Of a stretch of 64,000 nucleotides of DNA, positions 45,645 through 57,855 are shown piece after piece; the first letter of the stretch is position 1, and each line of letters opens with the position of its first letter. Below the pieces are notes generated by a model. It did no database searches. It was not told the origin of the DNA and worked only from the letters and a program-made list of their open reading frames with translations. A program made the position numbers and the translations under genes. The DNA comes from Gnetum montanum (taxonomy: Eukaryota; Streptophyta; Gnetopsida; Gnetales; Gnetaceae). The DNA is taken from positions 1 through 64,000 of the forward strand of contig MNCI01022190.1 in NCBI GenBank assembly GCA_015680685.1, in the 5' to 3' direction.

Positions 45645-46501
45645 CTACGGCAAAGACGTGGCGTGCGGGGGGAGCAGGTGATCTAGTATTTTGTGGGGGG
45701 AGGGGAGCGTGGTGGCACAAACCAGCACTGTCTCCGAAACAGCGAGCATGCTGCTACCGTAGTCGAGCCCTACCAGCACCATCAGGTTGCTAACAACTGA
45801 CATTGCCAATACTGTGTGCTTGACGGATATTGTTGTCTGATCTATTGCGAGGGCCAATGGCCATGGGTACTTCTATTGTCTGACCATGAATTCGGCCAGG
45901 TAGGAGGTGAGCACAGCGTCAACAAAGATACAGATGCACATTATAGATACAAACATCTCCAGCCTGGTGCAGTCATTGGCCTCCATGATCTGGGCCATGT
46001 TTTGATCATAGTTAATCCGAAGGTTGCAAAGCACATGATTGTCACAACAAGAAGCCTGAGCTCCGTCGGTGCTAAATGCTGGTCTTTTGTGCCACTCGGA
46101 AACAGACGGAAACAGTACAGAATCCCCTAAAACGAGGACTGCTTACACTCTTCCAGCTCGCCTCCCTCAGCATTTTTAGCATCAGCTCTAGTACCAACAG
46201 CCTAAATCTTGTCTGAGCTATGCTTCTCATTAAGCTCGCCGAGGATTTCATGGTCACCAAGGGGGAGGATCCAATAGCAACCTGTGATGCATGAGATCAA
46301 GCGGCAATGGTAGATCAGGTGGTAGTGGCGGTAGGTGCCGGCGACATGGGGCACGCAGGAGCAAAGGAAGATAGAGGGCTCGCATGTAGTCGTAGCCGAA
46401 GGTAAGGCAGAGGGCATGGTAATGAACGGTGGATATGGGAGAGTGGTGGACGCAGGTAGCGATAGGCATAGAGGGCGGCAGCAGCACAGAATCAATGGCA
46501 A
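45645..46501 (-). pseudogene. GC-rich gene-like fragment inside element M, unrecognised
   Basis: A GC-rich island in AT-rich surroundings. On the minus strand one frame runs about 165 codons from 46501 with only two stops (GDHEILGELNEKHSS, then TELRLLVVTIMCFATFGL). After a frameshift it goes on as YDQNMAQIMEANDCTRLEM, then a hydrophobic stretch ending SYLAEFMV, with a further frame down to 45645. Several hydrophobic, membrane-like segments are visible. I do not recognise the family, and a plus-strand frame at 45816-46130 competes, so even the strand is uncertain. It could be a host gene piece carried by the retrotransposon. Confidence 0.35.
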
Positions 46502-48004
46502 AATGTTAGGGGTTTGTAACCTCTGTTAAACATATTTTACAATTCTCTCTGATTCGACCTTTCCCTCAATTCCCATTCAGCAACAGCATTACAGGCCTCT
46601 GATGGCAACTTTAATGGAGCTATGTTAGAGGTTAAATTGGAGTTATCATGTGCTCTGTATGGTCTGGGTTGATTTGGTAGCTGTTTGCGGGAAATAGATG
46701 GTGCTCTTGGCTGACCAATTGAGACCAGGCTTTGAGTTTTCACAGTGGAAAAACCTGCATCAGGGAATGTTTGTGTCATGCGCTGCAAAAATAAACCTTG
46801 AACCAAATATCAACTGAAGCATTTTCCTACACAACACTAGTGTAACCAATGAGTGGTTCCCACCTTGCTCTAGTATACTAGGTCTAAACTCGGTTGCCGT
46901 TATTATTTTTGGCTGTTTTGTTATTTTTTGTTTGTCTATTTATTGGGGTTTTTATTTTTTTTTTTTAGTTGCATTTTATGCCTAACAAAGGAAACATAGA
47001 CCATGGTATGGAAGAGACAAAAGAGGCAGGTCTTTTTGTTGTTGCATTAAATTATTTTCACTTACATTACGACGTCGTGCCTTGCCTTGTTGTATCATTT
47101 AATGTAAATGAAATGATAAATGAGTTTAATGTGTATTCTCCATCATGAGCTACTTTCAAAAACAAAAACTAGCCTCAAATCTTTTACAATCATGTCATTG
47201 TTGATCTTTAAAACTATGCATCACCAAGATGGTGGTGAAGCATCTTCTTATTTGTCATTTGAATAGTTACAATGTCTTTGAATAACAATTATAGGGTTTA
47301 TTTACTCTTAAGACATTGGTCAAGTTATCCAAACTTACCATTGCTTGTTCCACATTGTTGAGTCCTAAATAACATTAGCATGCATCTTAGCTAACTTATA
47401 ATTTGGTTGCCTTGTCAAAATTGTTAACTTTTTATGCTTTGTTAGTTTCAAGGTTGTTTCATACTTTAATGGTTATATTCATAGTTGTTCCTGGTGCTAA
47501 TGGTTGCACATTTTTATTGTTCATAGGCCCCAAGTTATCATGGTGATTGGCTATGATGTAGATGATGACCTTTCCTCTCCACCCTCCTATGGCTCAACTT
47601 GGCTACTATGGGACTAGTTACACCCTACTATGCTTTTCTTTGTTGTTGTTATAGTTGTTTTCATTTGGCTACAAAGGCCATAATGACCATGTATTGTTCA
47701 TGTGGTTGTATGTTGTAGAGTGCAATCATGGCCAAAGATATATGGACATTTTGGTATTCTTTGATTGTTGTCATACAACGTGACTATGGCTACATGTTAG
47801 TTTTAGATTCTTATGTTTTATATGTTTCATATAAACATAGATGGTAAATGTAATAAGGCCATAAACCAAAATTGGTAGATAAAATGTGTCATAATGATAA
47901 TTGTAAGCCAAGGTATACACATGTAAGTAAACTCGCATACGATGCTATCGAGTAAATTGGCTACAATGTCGATATAGGAACAAAAAGAAGAGTTTATTAT
48001 GCTC
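46502..48004. other. Unassigned filler of element M
   Basis: A further GC-moderate minus-strand frame lies at 46806-46537 with no recognisable motif. The rest is AT-rich with stops in all frames. No reverse transcriptase, RNase H or integrase motif is seen on either strand. Confidence 0.4.
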
Positions 48005-48092
48005 ACTAGTTTTAGGCCTTGGCAGGCCATAAGATTGCCAATTTTAGGCCTTGGCAAGCCACAGTACTAGTTTTAGGCCTTAGCAGGCCATG
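48005..48092 (-). repeat. Stem-loop repeat array 6 (in element M)
   Basis: Three copies about 30 bp apart. On the minus strand: GGCC-TGCTAA-GGCC and GGCC-TGCCAA-GGCC, with tail TAAAACTAG or TAAAATTGGCAA. They lie just downstream of the M protease in the direction of transcription. Confidence 0.75.
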
Positions 48093-48392
48093 ATCCATAC
48101 TTGCTTGGTAAGTATGGGATGCTCTCAAAAGAGCATATAAAGCTAAAATCAACCATGAAGTATGATACAATGTTGCAAAAGTAAACAGATGACTGTTAAC
48201 AAAAGAAGGGATAAAATGTTTACTATGAATTCATCGTTTGACCTTTAAGAGGTCAAGGAATCCTTTTGTCACAACTTTATGTTCACCACTTTTCTTGTTA
48301 ACCATGGCAAGTTGTATGCATTTTTTTTGGTCATTTAGTATCATAGAGTTGGTGTTATTAGCATTATTTTTTTCCTTATTTTTGGCCTTGGT

Positions 48393-48960
48393 CTAAGTAT
48401 CGAAAGTTTCCTCTTGAAGCTCCACCTTCGAACCTTGATCAATGTTAACATAGTTAATTGATGGTGCCAACACAATATCCTCATGGATCACAATTTCTCC
48501 ACCCTCATATGGCAAGTGAATCCCTTGATGTATAGGAGATGAAACTACCCAAAGCTTTGCAAACCATGGCCTTCCTAAGATCAAGTTGAAATTCGGTGTC
48601 TCTTCAACTGTTAGGAAGTTAGCAAATGTAGGGAATTACTCACCAGTTATAAAGTCAAAAGAGATGGAACCTCACACCCTTACTTGTGACCCATTAAATG
48701 ACTTAAGTGCTAAGGTAGTGGTCACTTGGATATTCTAGGCTAAGCTTAACTTATCAACAATGGAATATGGTATCACATTCATGGTCATCCCATCATCTAC
48801 ATGAACATGATGGACCTTGTACCTGCCAACATTCATAGTAATGATGAGAGGAGTGAATAGCACCTCTCCATTTCGAGAGTCAATCTTCACCTCATTCTCA
48901 CAAAATTGAGCATGGGTTGATGCCTATTTTCCCTAAGTAAAACTTACTCAATGATAGAGT
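48393..48960 (-). pseudogene. Aspartic protease of element M
   Basis: Translation of the minus strand gives VHHVHVDDGMTMNVIPYS (active-site Asp-Asp-Gly at 48800-48789 where DGGAS or DTGA is usual), then FNLILGRPWFAKL and HQGIHLPYEGGEI, the typical pattern of plant gypsy proteases. Stops at a few positions, mostly TAG or TAA, break it. After about 48230 no reverse transcriptase follows, which is unusual. Confidence 0.7.
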
Positions 48961-48999
48961 GAATTGACTCTTTGTTGGTAGGCATGTCTCTACTCATAG

Positions 49000-51728
49000 G
49001 GATAGAGATTAACACTTGAGCTAGTGCATCCCTATGTGTAGGAGATTTCATGACCAGGCCATACAAGTTTGATGATGTGCTTTTTTGTTTCAATGATCAT
49101 TTGGCTTGCTTCATTATTGCGAGGAAATTCTTTCCTTTGGCATGTAATGTTTCAGCCTTAGTGGTTTTAACTTCCCCCATCCTTCCTAGAGTTTGTGGCT
49201 TAGGTTTCGGTCCATGTGCCTTGGGCCCCTTGTCCATGGGTGTAGTTGGTCTTTGTGTAGCTTATTTTGAAGCCTTTTGTTATCATCCACCTTTAGTGGG
49301 CTTTTCTGTTAGTTTGGCAATAAGTTATTTTCATCATCGTTATGATTATGGTTTCTTGCTAACCTTTGAGTTATTGGCCACAATAGGTAGGCTTTGGTCA
49401 TGGGTTATTGTGGTCTTACTTGTTGAAGGTGGAGAGATACAGATAACAAATGGTTCCCTAGGCTTTGGAGGATTTGCAACTGGTGCTCTTGATTGTGAAG
49501 CTAATGCCACTGAAGATGGGACACATATGATGAAAGGTTCCTTAGAGGCTGGAGGAGGTGGTACCTGTATGATGAAGGGCTCTCTAGGCCTTATGTTTTG
49601 GGATCATGGTGGCATCTTAATGACAAATAATTCCCTAGGAGGATTAGATCATTTGGTTTCTATGAATGAGGCTATAGTATAGGAGTTTTTTTTTGGCTCT
49701 TGTAGAGTTAGGTTCATTCAACACCAACTCTCTATGGTCTATTATCTTCTAGAGGTCATTCTTTCATGCTAGAAAAAAATGAATGTCATGACTAGCCATT
49801 TGATGATAATGGCAATACCTATCTAGTTTGAAGTACTTTGGTAGCTTGCGATCATCTTTGGTAGCTATCATTGGATTTTTTGCTATGTCACAAAGATGAT
49901 CATGCCTCTTATGAGCCTCTTTAGATAGTTGCTTATGTTGTATTTAGTTATCTTCATGCAACTATTCTAAACTCTCAAAGGGCTTCATAGGCAACCTAGT
50001 GTACTAAGACCTATCCTTTTTTCCAAAGTTTGGTCTTGGTTGATTTGGAGTGTATTAAGTGGATGGTTGGGATGAGTCAGAAGATGTGTTGTATGATGGT
50101 GCTCCTTGTCTCTCTTCTTGTTTTGAGTCTTTTGCTACTATGGCCATAATTGTATGTTCTTTTTTGGTTTTATTGCTATCCTTCCTCACATGTTGGTTTT
50201 TATAGGTCACATAGGTTGGATCATTATTACCCTAGCTACCTCCTCAATGTTCTTAGTTTGTGAGAAGGCTTGGCATAGTGATCGATGATCTAGATATTCA
50301 AACTTTCACTTGATGAATTCATTTACTACCCCTTTGTAAATGGTTAATAGGTGAGTTTTAGAGATAGGATTTAGAATCTCATTGAGTGTTGAGTTCCATC
50401 TCTAAATGAACCTTTTAACTAGTTCAAGTGGCCCTTGCCTCACCTTCATTAGTTGGCATTTGGCTTCAAGTTGTATCTGAAGTAGTTGATAAATTGGTTT
50501 ATCAGGTGCTCAAGGGAAGAGATGAAACCTCTAAGTAAGGTTCAGTACCAATCTATAGTCTTACCCTTAATAGACATGGAAAAAATTCTTAATATTTTAT
50601 GAGGAAAAGCTTGCAAAAAGAGGCACTTAGACTAGAAGATTACTAGATGTGCATTGGGATCCACTTTTACCATTGTATTTGGTGAATTTTGGAATAGGCA
50701 AGCCTACAGAAAGGTTATTTGAGGTACCATGGGGCTTATAGGATCATCTCGATAGAAATCTAGGACTTTGACCATATGAGTTGTATTGGCCTTAAGTTTC
50801 TGTAGCTCTTTGGTAAGATCTTAAATCATGTGGAAGGCTTGATCCAAGCCTTGAGGCATCCCTATAGGTTGTAGTTCTTGTGTTGATTGTTGAGGAGGGA
50901 TCAATTGAGAGGTTTGTGGCCTCACGATGGGTTGTGGTATCAAAGGGAGAGTTTGGGTAATGATGGTCATAGGTGGGCTAAACAAGGAGAAAGATGTTTG
51001 TGTTGGAATTTGAGGCAAAAATGGGATAAATGGTGTATAAGAGGCTAGTCTTGCTTGGGGTCTTAATGAGGGTTTCACCAATATGACAAAGGGATATTTT
51101 CAAGTAGACATCACCATGGTTAGATGAATAGAGTGAGGTTGTGTGGAAAAGAACATTAATGAGAATAAGGAGATGGATTGGGACATGGGTTGTTTCTGGT
51201 GTGTGGTAATGATGGTTGTTGACTTAAACATGGTAGGATCAATAGGAGGAGAGTTGGGTTGAGGCACTTGTCCCATTGATGAGGTTAGATTTGTGGAGTT
51301 GGGTGTAGTTTCTTGGGGAGCTAAAGATTAAAAAGACATCCAATGAAGGTGTCTCGCTCTTATTCAACCTCAAACTCATCTTCCTCCTCTTGATGATCCT
51401 CTGAGCTAATTTCCTCACTAAACTTATCAACCTCCATGAGTTGTATGAGCATTTGTGCATAAAAGTTAATGAGGGGGATTTGGGTATAAGGAGATGGGAT
51501 GCATTCTTTCCCATCCCAATGTATGATTTTGAATTGGCACTTAGTGTCAAATTTGAAGCATGGTATCAAAAGACTAACTTGTATCTTGGCATAGAGAAAG
51601 TTGTAGAACTCTTCATTAATGATCATGAAATTTGGGTTTTTGCCTCTCTATCTAAGTGATTGTCTTCATTATATGACCGTAGGGTCTTTTGGGTCATAGA
51701 CATGAATTGCATCTTGGGTGGATGCCAT
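49000..51728 (-). pseudogene. gag: gag of element M
   Basis: Begins MASTQDAIHVYDPKDP at 51728, and can be followed with stops and frameshifts. A 51626-51360 block (INEEFYNFLYAKIQ) is followed by a Pro/Gln/Thr-rich linker (51081-50821) and the capsid-like core near 50640-50400 (IDWY-TLLRGFISS, INQFINYFRYNL). After that comes a region with CHYHQMASHD near 49810, a possible zinc-binding remnant. The order fits gag followed by protease on the same strand and matches the LTR orientation. Confidence 0.65.
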
Positions 51729-52129
51729 ATTTTTTAGGTTAAGGGGCAAGATAGTTGATTGACTAAAAGACATTATCAAAAGATGTTGTTTTGACCTCTT
51801 ACTATTTTTAGTAAAACTTGTAGCAAGTTGGGTTTTCCAACAGTGTAGACGGCTATAAATGGAAACAATTGTTAATACTACTACAATAGTGTAAGTGGTA
51901 ATAGAGGGTATACCTACACTTAAAGAAAAAATGTAGCAATTTTGTGTTGAAAAGCCTAGCTATGTTGGTCTTGCTAGCAAGAGCTACACTAGAGGGTGGG
52001 TGGAGTAATGGGGTAAGGTACCAACAATTATTTTACCCACTTGGACTATGTTGGGGTTCCCCCCTCTTGGCCAAAACAATGTTCTTTTTGAAAAATATGG
52101 GTTTTGCTAAAATAATCTCAGAGCAGGGG

Positions 52130-52510
52130 GGAGGGGGTTTGGGTGGTCTAGGGGTATGACACCCACATTGGGGGTATAACGCCCACACTAGGGTATGACA
52201 TCCATGTTGGGGGTATAATAGACATCCTAGGGGTATATCACCCATGGTGCGATATAACATCCACGCTGGGGGGGGGGGGGGGGGGGGGGTGTGGTATGAT
52301 GCACCCACACTAGCTTTAGAAAATCTAGCAATTGTTGTGAATTTTTTACCAAAACCCAAACACCCACGTTGAGGGTATAACACTCACACTAGCTTTAGAA
52401 AATCTAGCAAGTACTATGATTTTTTTGCCAAAACCCAAACACCCATGTTGGCTTTAGAAAATTCAACAACTGCTGTGAATTTTCTACTAAAATCCAAACA
52501 CCTACAATCT
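52130..52510 (-). repeat. Minisatellites and G22 run in the M leader
   Basis: Between 52140 and 52310 there are about six variants of GGGGGTATAACACCCAC, including a run of 22 G (52268-52289). From 52311 to 52510 three copies of a 60-75 bp unit follow, with CTTTAGAAAATCTAGCAA and CCAAAACCCAAACACCCA in common. The leader lies between primer binding site and gag. GGGGGTATAAC words also occur in the M LTRs. Confidence 0.7.
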
Positions 52511-52660
52511 CTACATTGGGTTTTTGTGGTAGGGGAGGATGGGTAGCAATGTTGGATCTTGTGAAAGTTTAAAGGTTTTAGCTGCAAAAGTTCAAAGTTT
52601 CCAACTGGAAGGCAACATTGTTAGAACAAGCAATAGGATTGGACATAGAACTTGGGTCAA

Positions 52661-52680
52661 GGCCCTCCTTCTAGCACCAA
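52661..52680 (-). other. Primer binding site of element M
   Basis: TTGGTGCTAGAAGGAGGGCC on the minus strand, five bases after the LTR end GTGTTACA. Nearly the same as the site of element G. Confidence 0.65.
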
Positions 52681-52685
52681 AAAAC

Positions 52686-53981
52686 TGTAACACCTAAAAA
52701 TCTCATTTGCTAGAAAATTGAAAATTCTAGTAAAATAGCTTTAACCATAGATCCTAAGGGCCTCCAAAAAATAGGATCCAAGATGCCCTAGACAATCTAA
52801 CATATCACTAAAGGACTTAGAGAGTGTAGATAAGGATAATGCAAAAATGAAAAATAAAGTAGATCTAATGTAAAACAATGCACAAAATATATTTTAAAAA
52901 ATGTAAATTAACTTGCACAAAAAATAAGACTTTAAACTTTATTATTAAAAAATTAAGGGGATCCAAAAATGTGTAGAAGGGGATTCTTGAGGATGTATAG
53001 AGGGGTTCAGTTCGATGAGTGCTAAAATTCATTAAAGCAGGTAGCCTTGGATGCCATAGTCAGCTCCATGATCTAGATGCTTCAAAACTCCCAAAAATGT
53101 AAAACCTTGTTGAAATCCTCACCAGATCTGTAGGTTAATGGTGCAAGGAGGTGAGATGTGTGGGGGTTTTGAGCTACAAACAAGAGTCATGCTAGGAGTC
53201 TTGATGCTTAGGTTGCTCAACATTGCTGCAAGACCACATACAATCTCAAGCAGTGTAAAAGGGGATAATGGCTATGGATTCCACACTAAAATTTTCCAAA
53301 AGCTTTGTGCCTACAATGAATTTTCAAAGCTATGGAATTCACAAATGGCAAAATCCTTTCCTAGTGCACAAGTTTGGGTTATATAGGTTTTATGGCCATG
53401 GCTACAAAATTTTAGCCTAATTTTTGACAAATTTCTATTATGTGTAGTTGTTGTAAGTGTCCAAATCTAGCATGGTTATTACGTATGATAATTTTTTGAT
53501 ACTGGCATGAAAACCATTCCATTTACCAAAAATAATAAATGAGAAGTTTACCCACACTGGGCCTACAGGAGCCATGTTGGAGCAATGTTGAGTGGAAGGT
53601 GTAGTGCTAGGGGATGTAGTAGTAATGCTAGGGGGTAAGAGTTATACCCCCAACACTAGGTAGGGTTGATGTTACATCCTCCATAGGTGTTTCTAGCGTA
53701 GTAAAATTTATACCCCCTACAAAACCCATCAAAATGTCAATTTTGGTAGTCCAAAAGGCATTTTTAACCACCCCCAAGCCCAAATATGGACATAATATGG
53801 CTTTTTTCACTTAGGGGTTGAGGCTTTGACCACTTATGAGGAAATTTTCAGCTCCAAAACCTAAAGTATGTGAAATTTCATCTCTTGGATTACAATCTTC
53901 ACATTTACAATGAATTTTAGCCTCAAGTTTCATGGGGTGAGGATCACAAAGGTTACAACATGCATTTTTGGTGGTGTTTCA
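52686..53981 (-). mobile_element. 5' LTR of element M
   Basis: On the minus strand it begins TGAAACACCACCAAAAATGC at 53981 and ends TAGGTGTTACA at 52686. It pairs with the LTR at 30718-32041. Outside flanks are ATGAT and GTGGT (read in element orientation), which differ by two transitions and could be a decayed duplication. The whole element spans 23.3 kb, about 11.8 kb without the two insertions. Confidence 0.8.
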
Positions 53982-54086
53982 ATCATTATAAAGGAAAATT
54001 TCAATAGAAAAATATCCTACTAAAGCTATGCTACATTAAAAATAACATTATTAGTGAACATTTCAAGACTTGCAACTATTCTTTAG

Positions 54087-55032
54087 TGATGAGTGGTTGA
54101 AGGTAACCCTATGCCCAACCATATGAATCACAAAGTGTTCTCTCACGATCTAGTCGAATTCTGTGGACTCTCTAGTTTTAGGTGCACTAGTCTTCTAGGA
54201 AGTGAGTCTTATCATAAGGTTGTTTGTTGTCTTCACAATTACACTTGTGAAGTATAAAGGTATGGTTAAGTTTAATTGAGGCATATGATTTTTATCCTTT
54301 TATGTTTTATGTTCTTTGGTGCTTGAAGAGAGAGGTAAAGTAATTTAATGACTAATTTGATCTAACTAACTAAATGGTCTTTAGCTAATCCTAACATAAG
54401 CATATGATCCCACTTTTTGTACATATCCTAAACCCATGTATCCACTACTGAGTTACCAAGCACTATGCTACTAGGTGCACCAAGCAATAAAGCTATTGGA
54501 ATTACCAAGAAAATACATGTTTACACTCAAAGCAATCATACTTATGTACTTAATCTATTTACCTTAATTGATTAAAGTATAATTTATTGTAGTTGATTGA
54601 ATATTTAATAAAAATAATGAATGCATAAATAAAACATGTAAGCTATCCAGAATGTTGCAAGGCTTATTAAGAAGCTTGTCTTTATTGCTATACACATTGG
54701 TGTGTTTTAGGTACAATAATGCTCGAATAAAGATCCATACACTCAATGAGTCCTACTGTGGGCACTCAGGAAAAACATTCTAACTTTCAAATATACAAAC
54801 TACAAGAACTCTACTACTACTATGAATCTAATTCTCATAAACACAGCTAGGAACTCGTATTTATAATTTTTGCTCTAGGGCTATCTTGATGGGGCCTTGT
54901 CAATGTAGCAAATTCTACATTGATGTGGCCTCATCTATGGGGCAACACCATGTAAATGGGGCCTTGTCAATGGGGACCCATCAACAAGGCCACATCAATG
55001 AGGGCCTATTGATGTAACACTTTAATGCATCA
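54087..55032 (-). mobile_element. 3' LTR of element P3
   Basis: Minus-strand LTR, start TGATGCATTAAAG at 55032, end CACTCATCA at 54087. It carries the P-family words CCCACAGTAGGA, CTTTATTCGAGCAT and CATATGGTTGGGC, and a TATAAATACGAG box. Polypurine tract GTCGTGGGGGTA lies directly upstream (55033 onwards). The 105 bp between it and the M LTR are unassigned. Confidence 0.75.
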
Positions 55033-55229
55033 TACCCCCACGACTAAATGAAAACTCATCCTCAAGTTCTTTTACAAAATTGGGAAGGTAAACAATTATT
55101 GATTGACTCTTAACAAAGAAAACAAATTGACTTGACAAAATCAAGTGCCTAAATGTACAGATCAAGACATTACAAAAAATTGTGGTGTTCATGAAACAAA
55201 ATTGAACACCATGACATGACTACAAAAAT

Positions 55230-57854
55230 TTGGATAGCATATCCTTTGATGGTATGAAGATGGTGGTGAAGATCAGATAGTCCTAGGCGGTGGAGGTTCC
55301 TAAGGCTCTTAAGGACATTGATCAGCTCCAGGCATGTGTGGTAGCTAAGGCGGTTGTGGCTATCCTATTGTGGCTACAACCTTTGGTGGAATGCGAAAGG
55401 CATCAAGCAACACCTTCATATTCTCCTTCTTACTCTGGGGATCATTCATAATTCATGTGGCATCACTAATGTGGGCTAGAATGAGGACATTCCATAGATA
55501 GGGCATGATCAAGAACATCTCCTTTGCATTGATAAACTAGGCAATGAGCTATTTACGTTTGATGTCAAATTCCCTTATTGCATTTTTTAGATCCTAGTAG
55601 TCATTCATCCTCTTGGCCAAGTTCTTGACTATTGATTGTTGATTTATGAAGTATGCCTTGAGAACTTTGAGTTTAGCATTAACCACTACAAGCTTGTCCT
55701 TAGTGTCCTTATGCTTCTTGAACTCAACCTTGTAAAGTAAGTACGAGCTGGCGCCTTGTTTCTCTAATTCAGACCATGACCATCCAATAGTCAACATGGT
55801 CATATTTGTGTAATAGAGATTGGCAAGATCCATGTATTTTGTGATCTCCTTGATCTACAACTCATTTATGTAGATTTCTACCTTTTTATAGGCATCTATC
55901 CCATCAATTATTGGTTGCCAAACTTCTTTACCTTGTTGGAGTTACTTGAGAGCTTCATCTACTTTTGCCTTCATCAATTGGATATTTTTTTCATTTACTT
56001 CCTTTTGTAGACTAACCTTCTCTCTATAATGATCTTTGACTTTCTCAAATTTGAGAACTTTAGATTTCTAGGTGGCTACCTCAATTGTAGTCTTCTAGCA
56101 AAGGGCATACACCTCCTCGATGGAGAGATTCTTATTCTCTACTACCGATGTCTTTAGTTCTGTGTTTACTCTAGCCAATTGCTCTTGGGGTTGATGGATA
56201 AATTTAGTTAATTATCACTTGTGTGTGTCACCATTTCATAGATAATGATTTTCTATAGTCAACTAGACATTCTCCTAGTGAGTTTGATCCAAGGACTTTT
56301 TGAATCTTGTGTTGTGTGGCCTTTACCAAGGATTTGTAAAACACCACTATTTCCATTGCACCCTCAACCCCTTTGAGCTTGGTGTGAAGCTATTCCATAG
56401 CCTCATCTCTTGTTAGTGCCAAGTTGAGAAATGCAGGATCTGTAATCTGGACTCTTAGTTTAGCAACTTTCATAGCTAAGCATTCATTCTGCTCCTTGGC
56501 TCTTTCAAGTTACCCCTCCAATATAATATTTTTACCCCTTTCTTCTAGTAGCTCCAACTAGATTGTAGTGATGTTGTATGAAAGGTCAAAGACATCGAAA
56601 AGTAGTCATGTAATTCCCACCAAGTTAGTCTAGTAGTTCCTCATGCTATACTACACTTATTCTACCACTTATGGTCCTTGCAAATGTCTGCACATCCCTA
56701 AGTATAGCAATGTCTAGTGTAGATGCAATAGGTGCATTGAGCATTTTGGCAATCCTATCAGCAACTACTTCAGCTATTGTTTCCTATCCCTAGTGCTACA
56801 TCACCAAAATTGTTAACCCCTCACCCTCCTGCAAGAGCACCAAGAAGGTTGTAGCATTTCTTAGAGTGGTAGGTTGAGGTGGAGGTCATTGCTCCTCTTC
56901 ATGGATAATTATGGTAGGTTTCTTATCCTTCATCATTTCTACCCAATTGGCGGCCAGAACAATTCTAACAGTGTCATTAGTATAATGGACTATCCCTCCC
57001 CTTCGATAGAGTTTCCTAATGAGGGATGGAAAGGGGAGTGCCTTTCTTTCATGTTCATTTTCTTTAAATCACTTCTCCATCTCTAGATAGATCAGCTACA
57101 AAAGGTTGACTAGGAATCTCCCATTTAGAGAGGTGCATGCTTAGGTAGAGAAGGTGGTGATTTTTCTTGGCCTAACCATGGGATTAAGGTGGAAGGCTAC
57201 AATCTTGTAATGAATCCTCTCTGCTAGTGCGAGCACATCAAACTCCTTATGGTTGACACCATAACATTGTTGAACCCATACTTTCTTAATGATTAGATCT
57301 ATCTACATTAGGATTTTAGTAAGATTTGGCCCTATTTTGGGCAACCCAAGTGCTACAGCAATGGCTTGCACTAAGTAGGACACTGAGATGTCCTTGACTT
57401 TTACCATTTCTCTAGGCTCCATGTTGTTCCAGAATAGGAATGTTTCTCCCATGTACCATTCCCCAATGAAAGTGATGATTGGCCACATGGGAGAGGCCTT
57501 CAACTAGTCCTGTACTTTTCTTGGTGCGTGCTTCAAGAAAGGGCTAAAATTTAACTCCTAAAGCACCAATTTTTGGACCTTCCTTGATTTAATCTGATTT
57601 AGGAAAGCCTCTATTAATGTCACCTCAAGATTTTTTGGTTGCATTGGCACATCATCCCAATGGGAGTCTTCTGTTGCTATTGTTGCTAGTTTTGAAATCT
57701 ATTTGATAGATTCCACTTTTGCCTCTTCCCTGAGAAGACCAATGGCATGGGTTGGTTCCTCTTGAGGCTATTCTTGGCCTCTTCCTATTCTAGGTCATTT
57801 CTTCCTTGGTTGGGATAGTCTTGCCTCCTACATATGCTTTCTTTTTTATTCCAT
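55230..57854 (-). pseudogene. 3' ORF of element P3 (between pol and LTR, sense strand)
   Basis: One minus-strand frame can be read from an ATG at 57854 to about 55230, with many stops, mostly TAG where Gln is likely, and no clear introns. The conserved N-terminal part has EEPTHAIGLLREEAKVESI, then SPMWPIITFIGEWYMGETF and KDISVSYLVQAIAVALGLP. Next comes FKENEHERKALPFPSLIRKL, which resembles the putative plant transposon protein domain; this comparison is from memory and weak. The C-terminal half is K/E/L-rich and coiled-coil-like (VEFKKHKDTKDKLVVVNAKL), ending with a Pro-rich tail. It takes the place where Athila-type elements have an extra env-position ORF. I see no signal peptide or membrane anchor. 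Confidence 0.5.
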
Positions 57855-57855
57855 C

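Noticed and set aside
49050-49682. Plus-strand open frame of 210 codons
   Set aside because: It is the reverse of the gag region of element M; the minus-strand reading gives gag and protease patterns, the plus strand none.
52033-52383. Pro/Gly-rich minus-strand frame
   Set aside because: Translation of the leader minisatellite and G run, not conserved.
30713-53986. Target duplication of element M
   Set aside because: Flanks GTGGT and ATGAT differ at two of five bases, too weak to claim.
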